From Ceratotherium simum simum (lineage: Eukaryota > Chordata > Mammalia > Perissodactyla > Rhinocerotidae), in contig NW_004454166.1 in the NCBI RefSeq assembly GCF_000283155.1, forward strand, positions 6,133,187-6,197,186: DNA of 64,000 nt. The letters run 5' to 3'. The position numbers and the translations under genes are program-made. The notes under the pieces were generated by a model that ran no database searches, had not been told where the DNA came from, and saw only the letters and a program-made list of their open reading frames with translations. How positions within the stretch are numbered: the first letter of the stretch is position 1; each line of letters starts with the position of its first letter. Below are positions 57,773 to 64,000 of this stretch, piece by piece.

Positions 57773-59504
57773 TATTGAAGATGCAGGAAAACATTTTCTT
57801 TATCCTCATTTAAAACTGATTGCTTTAAAGAAGTACAAAAATTATAAAGTAGAATTTTGACCCACAAAAAGAGCAATTCTGTCTTTAATATCAACCATCT
57901 GTGAACAAGTTTCCCACTGGAAACAAAGGTTTTTGACAGGTATTGTAAATGTCTTCAAGTGACATACATATTTTTGAATGGAAAATTCAGGGTTTCCCCA
58001 GTGAATGTGATGAGCTGTCCAGATGGTGTCCTGATAGCCACTCAGCAGAGTCCTTTAACGATAACCATTAACAGCTAATTACATTTAATGCCTTGAATGG
58101 AGTCCAGTAGTATTCATCTGATCAGAAATCCATCCCTGGGCAGATCCAGAAGAGAGAAAAGAATTCCAGCATAGCCTTTTTTCCAGATCCTCTTTTCTCC
58201 CCCTGCTCTTGCCACTGAAGATGGTTTAGTGATGTCCATGACTCCTTTTGGAGTACATATTCTGCTCCTGGAAGCTGCTTAAAGAGTGGGCCTTGCTGAA
58301 TTAAATTGGCTTTTGTCCCATCAAAGGCAACAGTCAAGTTGGATGAAAATCCTCTGTTTGGATGGAAAGGACAAGAAAGCAAGCTTGAAAAACCTGCACC
58401 AGACATTTATGGTGGCTCTAGGAGTCAGGGCATATGAAGAAACAAGCAGAAACAAAGTTGGGATAAAATGCCTCAACTGATTAATTCAAAGAAATGTATA
58501 TTGCTTCCCCTCATATTTTTCTCCATAAACATAATTGCTCTTCACATAGTACGTACACAAGAAATTAGCATTGTCATAAAACTTGATCAATTTATAGATT
58601 CTTAATTTAGAATTCATGGCAATTCTGATAGAAACGGTCATGGAACACACTTTTTTCAATGTATGTCATTTACTTTCCTATTCAAATGAAAGTTCTGCCC
58701 ACCTGACCTATAACTAATGCTGAGTACTACCTCAGTGGGAGACAACTGAGCATCATGTAGTAATCTTCCATCTAGCAACTATGTCTTGGTGCCACTGTTT
58801 ACAAGACTCCAGAATGTAGACAGTTGAGTCATTTGTAGGCAGCAGGTGGCCAAGAGGTTAAATGCAATAAATAATAACTTTTCACCTGTGAAAATGGCCT
58901 GAAAACACAGTGCAGGGCCTCAAAAGCCCAAGAGGCTTTGTCTGTGTTGTTGAATCCCACAGTTTTGGTTATATAACTGACCAAACTGGGCCAACTGGAT
59001 TTTCTTTCCTGGAAATGTGAATTGGAAGAGGGAGGCAGAGAGACTGTTACTTTTGAAACTGGGTCACATTAACAGCAATACTCTAGAAGGAAGGCTCTTC
59101 TTGTGTATTTTCATGTGTACTTAAATCATAGCTTTTCTTAGGTTTTGCTATACAGTGATTTTATTTTTTTGGTAGATATTCTATAATTTCTATCTGGATT
59201 TTTTTTTTTAATCCGTTTGTTTGTATCAGTCATCACAGGAGAGAGGAACACCAGCTTCACATCCATTAGGGTCGGTCGATGGCTGTGCTCTATAAATGTT
59301 CACTCAGAACCATCTGAACTGTTGCCAGTCACTGGAGCACAGGTTGGAGAGGAACAGAGAACAGCACGTTAAATACTTCTGCTCACATTTTATTGCCTAA
59401 TCAAAGTCACATTACCATGCCTAAATTCAAGGGTGTAGGTAACCAATCCTATCGTGTCCTGGAATGACAAAAAGTAGAAATACTAGAAATATTGATGCAA
59501 GCAC
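57773..59504. other. Unassigned, apparently unique sequence
   Basis: About 1.7 kb, no named repeat. The best frame is 94 codons (58122-58406, minus) without recognised motifs. Confidence 0.45.
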
Positions 59505-60005
59505 TTATCTAACACACCAGTTGGAATTTTTGTTCTTGGTGTTGTTATGATCAGAGAATGTTGCCTGTACTCTTTCTAAATTTTGGAATTTCTTGAAGTT
59601 TTCTTAGTGGTTGAATACATGATCAATTTTTGTGATAGTGTCATGAACACTTAAAGAAGGTATATTACCTATATTCAAGGTATAGAATTTTATATGTATC
59701 AATTACATACACTTTTCATTTATGATATTTAATTTTTAAAAATATATTCTGTCCATTAGATCTGCCATGAGCTGAGAGAAGAAAATGAAAACCCATTATT
59801 TTGAATATTTCTATTGATCTTGTATCTTCTGTGATTTTTGCTTTATAAATGTTATTTGGTTCATATACTAATAACTGTTATTCCTTCATTTGGTTGTGCA
59901 TTTTATAGTTATAAAGCACTGTATTTTTCTAATTTATGCATTTTCTCCTGAATTCAACATTTTCTGACATTAAGATAACAGTTTGTGATATTTTTAAAGT
60001 ACATA
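59505..60005 (-). mobile_element. Old LINE-1 ORF2 fragment
   Basis: The plus strand resembles inverted L1 ORF2 endonuclease/linker sequence: TATGATCAGAGAATGTTGCC, GAATTTCTTGAAGTTTTCTT, ATACATGATCAATTTTTGTG. Heavily decayed. Confidence 0.6.
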
Positions 60006-60024
60006 TCAATCAGCATTTTCCCCT

Positions 60025-60307
60025 ACCACTGACAGGTTACTGATGACCACCACTTTCCCTCCATTGTCACTCTCTCTTCCTTGAAAGACTATTTTCACTT
60101 ATCTTCCAGAGTATCACATCATCTAATTTTCCTTCTACCTTACTTGTTGATAATTTTTTTCCTGTCTTTTTTTGCTGTTTTCTTCTCAACTCCTGAAACC
60201 TCTAAATTAGTTGGAGTTCTCCAAAGCTCCCTCCTTGGGACTCTTGGCTTCACTCATTCTTCTGGTGATGTCATCTAGCCTCACGGCTTAAATACCATCT
60301 ATACGGT
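60025..60307 (+). mobile_element. LINE-2 RT-region fragment
   Basis: Plus-strand L2: CTTCCTTGAAAGACTATTTT, TGGAGTTCTCCAAAGCTCCC, TCCTTGGGACTCTTGGCTTC and GGCTTAAATACCATCTATA. This is the RT segment whose inverse appears in the L2 at 16369-16924. Confidence 0.7.
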
Positions 60308-60410
60308 ATCAGTCAGGGTCCAAGCAGGAGACAGAGGTTACACCAGTCAATTTAACAGAAAGATTTTGACATAAAGAATTATTAACTAGGCATAAATTTG
60401 TTGACTATAT
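60308..60410. repeat. Possible LTR scrap
   Basis: ATCAGTCAGGGTCCAAGCAG, GAGACAGAGGTTACACC and TTTAACAGAAAGATTTTGAC have the look of the end of an old LTR in inverse orientation. Too short to name. Confidence 0.3.
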
Positions 60411-60467
60411 CACCAATAATTATCATTCTCAGATACTCTGTGGGGCAACATTTTCAGTGAGTAGAAG

Positions 60468-60902
60468 TTTTTTTAATTTAATTATTTTATTGAGGTCATA
60501 TTGGTTTATAACACTGTGTAATTTCAGGTGTACATGATTAAATATCAGTTTCTGTGTAGACTGCATCATGCTCACCACCAATCATCTAGTTTTTATCTAT
60601 CACCATACACATGGGCCCCTTTACCCCTTTCTCCCTCCCTCCACACCCTTCCCCTCTGGTAACTACTAATCTGTTCTCCTTATCCATGTGTTTATTTATC
60701 TTCCACATATGAGTGAAATCATACAGTGTTTGTCTTTCTCTGTCTGGCTTATTTCACTTAATATAATACCCCCAAGGTCCATCCGTGTTGTTGCAAATGG
60801 TATGATTTTGTCTTTTTTATGGCTGAGTAGTATTCCATTGTATATATATATACCACATCTTTTTTATCCATTCATCAGTTGATGGGCACTTGGATTACTT
60901 CC
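60468..60902 (-). mobile_element. LINE-1 3' end (sense part of a 5'-inverted L1)
   Basis: Minus-strand L1 3' UTR with T-run (poly-A complement) at 60468-60475. TTGAGGTCATATTGGTTTAT, GACTGCATCATGCTCACCAC, CCTTTACCCCTTTCTCCC, GGCTTATTTCACTTAATATA, GGCTGAGTAGTATTCCATTG, ending with GGGCACTTGGATTACTTCC. The family is that of the stub at 16238, the youngest L1 lineage seen here. Confidence 0.9.
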
Positions 60903-61189
60903 AAAGATTTAATACCTATGCTTCTCAAACTATTCCAAAAAACTGAAGAAGATGGGTTGCTTCCTAACTCATTCTGTGAGGCCAACGTTACCCTGATACC
61001 AAAACCAGGCAAGGACAACACAAAAAAGGAAAATACAGGCCAATATTGCTGATGAAGATAGATGCAAAAATCCTCAACAAAATATTTGCAAATCCAATAC
61101 AGCAATACACTAAAAGGATCATACATCACAATCAAGTGGGATTTATACCAGGGATGCAGGGATAGTTCAACATCTGCAAATCAATCAAT

Positions 61190-61552
61190 GTGATACACCA
61201 CATTAACAAAACGGGGAATAAAAATTACATGATCATCTCAATAGATGCAGAGAAAGCATCTGACAAGATCAAACATTCATTTATGATAAAAACTCTCAAT
61301 AAAATGGGTGTAGAAGGAAAGTATCTCAACATAATAAGGGCCATATATGACAAAACCACAGCCAACATCATACTCAATGGGGAAAAACTGAAAGCCATCC
61401 ATCTGAGATCAGGAACAAGACAAGGGTGCCCACTCTTGCCACTGATATTCAACATAGTACTGGAGGTTTTGGCCAGAGCAATTAGGCAAGAAAAAGAAAT
61501 AAAAGATAGCCAAATTGGAAAGGAAGAAGTAAAACTCACTGTTTGTGGATGA
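61190..61552 (+). pseudogene. LINE-1 reverse transcriptase remnant
   Basis: A 121-codon open piece of L1 ORF2 RT with [13 protein letters not shown] (family DAEKAFDKI), then [20 protein letters not shown]. It runs out of frame just before the active-site motif. The adjacent frame carries the motif as LFVDDMILY (about 61540-61566), where the family usually has FADD. The frameshift and the substitution leave no functional RT. Confidence 0.9.
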
Positions 61553-61787
61553 CATGATTCTATATATAGAAAACCCTAAAGATTCCATCAGAAAACTATT
61601 AGAAATAATCAACTACTACAGCAAAGTTGCAGGGTACAAAATCAGCATACAAAAATCAGTGGCGTTTCTATACACTAATAATAAACTAGCAGAAAGAGAA
61701 GCCAAGAATACAGCTCCATTTACAACAGCAACAAAAAGAATAAAATATCTAGGAATAAATTTAACCAAGGTGGTGAAAGACCTATAG
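61545..61787 (+). pseudogene. LINE-1 ORF2 remnant after the RT active site
   Basis: 81 codons beginning at the DDM of the active-site motif: [18 protein letters not shown], then [19 protein letters not shown] and [11 protein letters not shown], the RT thumb-side region of L1 ORF2. It ends at a stop after KVVKDL. Confidence 0.88.
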
Positions 61788-62080
61788 ACTGAAAACTATA
61801 AGACATTACTGAGAGAAATTGAAGAAGACATAAAGAAATGGAAAGATATTCCATGCTCATGGATTGGAAGAATCAACATAGTTAGAATGTCCATATTATT
61901 TAAAGCAATCTACAAATTCAATGCAATCCCAATCAGAATTCCAATGACGTTCTTCACGGAAGTAGAACAATGATCCTAAAATTTATATGGAGCAACAAAA
62001 GACCCTTAGTAGCCAAAGAAATCCTGAGAAAAAAGAACAAAGCTGGAGGCATCACAATCCCTGACTTCAAAATATACTAC

Positions 62081-62285
62081 AGGGCCGGCCCCATGGCTTA
62101 GTGGTTAAGTGCGCGCGCTCCGCTGCTGGCGGTCCGGGTTCGGATCCCGGACGCCCACCAACGCACCGCTTCTCCGGCCATGCTGAGGCCGCGTCCCACA
62201 TACAGCAACTAGAAGGATGTGCAGCTATCACGTACAACTATCTACTGGGGCTTTGGGGGGAAAAATAAATAAATAAAATCTTTAA
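62081..62285 (+). mobile_element. ERE SINE inside the inverted L1
   Basis: Plus-strand short-type ERE: GGGCCGGCCCCATGGC, GTGGTTAAGTGCGCGCGCTC, GGGTTCGGATCCCGGACGC, CACATACAGCAACTAGAAGG, GTACAACTATCTACTGGGGC, A/T tail. The left duplication AAAATATACTAC is at 62069-62080. The right copy is blurred by a TA repeat but keeps ATATACTAC at 62294-62302. Confidence 0.92.
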
Positions 62286-62503
62286 AAATATATATATACT
62301 ACAAAGCTATAGTAATCAAAACAGCATGGTATTGGCACAAAAACAGACACACAGATCAATGGAACAGAATTGAAGTCCCAGAAATAAAACCACATGTCTA
62401 TGGACATCTAATTTTTGAGAAAGCAGCCAAGAACATACAAGGGAGAAAGGGAAGTCTCTTTAATAAACGGTGTTGGGAAAACTGGACAGCCACTTGCAAA
62501 AAA

Positions 62504-62803
62504 ATGAAAGTAGACCGTTATCTTACACCATACACAAAAATTAACTCAAAATGGATTAAAGACTTGAATGTAAGACCTGAAACCATAAAAATCCTAGAAG
62601 AAAGTGTAGGCAGTACAGTCTTGGACATCGGTCTTAGCAGTATCTTTTTGAACACCATGTCTCCTCAGGCAAGGGAAACAAAAGAAAATAAACAAATGGG
62701 ACTACATCAGACTAAAGAGTTTCTGCAAGGCAAAGGAAACCATGAACAAAATGAAATGACAACTCACCAATTGGGAGAAAATATTTGCAAATCATGTATT
62801 TGA
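62504..62803 (+). pseudogene. LINE-1 ORF2 remnant (post-RT)
   Basis: 100 codons: [20 protein letters not shown], then a broken stretch after [20 protein letters not shown]. This is the L1 ORF2 segment before the C-terminus, with missing codons relative to the family. Confidence 0.82.
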
Positions 62804-63081
62804 CAAGGGGTTAATCTCCAAAATATATAAAGAACTCATACAACTCAACAGCAAAAAACAAACAAACAACCCGATCATAAAATGGGCAGAGGATATGAAC
62901 AGATATTTTTCCAAAGAAGAGATACAGATGGCCAATGGGCACATGAAAAGATGTTCAACATCACTAATTCTTAGGGAAATGCAAATCAAAACTACAATGA
63001 GATATCACCTTACACGGGTCAGAATGGCTATAATTAACAAGACAAAAAATAAAAATACATTGTTGGTGGGAGTGCAAACTG

Positions 63082-63264
63082 GTGCAGCCACTATGGAAAA
63101 CAGTACGGAGATTTCTCAAAAAATTAAAAATAGAAATATCATATAATCCAGCTATCCCATTACTGGGTATTTATCCAAAGAACATGAAATCAACAATTCA
63201 GAGAGATTTCTGCATCTCTATGTTCATCGCAGCATTATTCACAATAGCCAACACATGGAAGCAA
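63082..63264 (+). pseudogene. LINE-1 ORF2 C-terminal remnant
   Basis: [37 protein letters not shown] and FIAALFTIANTWKQ, the conserved C-terminal part of L1 ORF2. The L1 similarity ends at the breakpoint after WKQ, and the frame runs on into flanking DNA. Confidence 0.85.
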
Positions 63265-64000
63265 GTGGCGTTTTTAAAGGGCTGAGGGTTGAGCACTTTC
63301 AGCTGTCACTTCCCAGTATAATTTTTTTCCCCACATGTGGGCTACAATTCTGCCTGTCAAAGCACTGAGGATATCTGGGTATGTAGACTATGCCAGCTAT
63401 AACTTGGGCACAGGCAGAAATTCTCTAGATCCTCTTAATTTTCACTTGTTTATGTGATACTTATTGGTCTTTACTTGCATTAGAGAGGTGAGATGGTAAG
63501 AGCACAAAGATTTGAGTTTGACCATTGATGTAGAAATAAGCAAAGCCTTTCAGCCTACTTTGGTTCTAAGCCTCTCAGAATCATTTGGATACAGCAGAAG
63601 GTCCATACTAGTTCAGTAGAGTCCTCTACTGGAGTGTGGAACAGAGGTCTAGTCAGGAATGTGTTCTTTTGCCATGCTCTACTTTCTCTATGTCTGTGTA
63701 TTCCTTGGGAATTTGCTTGTCAAAAGCAGAATTGACCATATATTTAGTTACAAGTATCAATTGGTATCAAATTTAACCCTACTTGTATTTTTTTTTCCAA
63801 CGTTTTTGTGCCATTAGAAAGAAGAAGAAAATACATATGACAATAAGAAACATCGTTAAATTTTGACTACATTTTCTTCTGTCCTGGTGTGGGATTTTCT
63901 TTTTGTACACTTTCAAAAAATTATGTAACTCTTGTAATTTTGTCCATTTTTGTGCATGTTTTTGCTCTCTTCATGTTATTGAAATGTAATTATTTGCAAT
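63265..64000. other. Unassigned sequence
   Basis: Right flank of the inverted L1, with no recognised repeat or coding frame to the end of the window. Confidence 0.45.

Larger units (their letters stand above)
60903..63264 (+). mobile_element. LINE-1 ORF2 region (inverted part of the same L1)
   Basis: Plus-strand ORF2 from the RT domain (TTAATACCTATGCTTCTCAA) to the near C-terminus (AGCCAACACATGGAAGCAA). Its right end and the adjoining minus-strand part's left end both correspond to the L1 position GGAAGCAA/GGAAGTAA, so the two parts abut in L1 coordinates. It contains the ERE at 62081. Confidence 0.9.

Overview
The window is mammalian intergenic DNA, most likely from an odd-toed ungulate and probably a horse-group (Equus) genome. 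The reason is a set of tRNA-derived SINEs beginning GGGCCGGCC and carrying a B-box-like GGTTCGGATCC. These match what I recall of the equine repetitive elements (ERE) and occur on both strands. They sit in an AT-rich background of LINE-1, LINE-2, MIR, LTR and hAT remnants. The organism call rests on remembered families; no database was searched.

I find no host protein-coding gene, rRNA, tRNA gene or CRISPR array. The open frames are short and mostly fall inside repeats. The recognisable ones are decayed LINE-1 ORF2 pieces, plus a LINE-2 endonuclease region at about 17270-17480. The window reads as a layered deposit of transposable elements in a gene-poor region.

Layout. 1-10 kb: unique sequence, MIR and L2 pieces, a minus-strand L1 3' end (3409-4668), an old ERE, an L2-within-L2 nest (8340-9300) and a composite ERE (9655-9916). 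10-20 kb: an old minus-strand L1 ORF2 block (11650-14590), then a split LINE-2 (14870-18075) whose 3' half is on the minus strand and whose 5' half is on the plus strand, interrupted by an LTR, an L1 stub and a hAT element. 20-30 kb: two adjacent hAT elements sharing one target 8-mer, an L1 3' end, several MIRs, and a deep nest (26283-29300) in which a MIR holds an L1 and an LTR and the L1 holds two EREs. 30-41 kb: L1, L2 and LTR pieces, and a duplicated segment of about 0.5 kb (36861-37368 and 39846-40356) flanking a hAT element and a rearranged L1. 41-60 kb: old L1, several solo-LTR-like pieces, four recent EREs, one with an exact 19-base target duplication, and long unique stretches. 60-64 kb: a 5'-inverted L1 (60468-63264) carrying an ERE, then unique sequence.

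The most informative content is insertion history: exact target-site duplications, nesting order, and two LINE insertions with twin-priming-type inversion. I saw no convincing new biological system. The best leads are the L2 inversion, the reused hAT target site and the local duplication.
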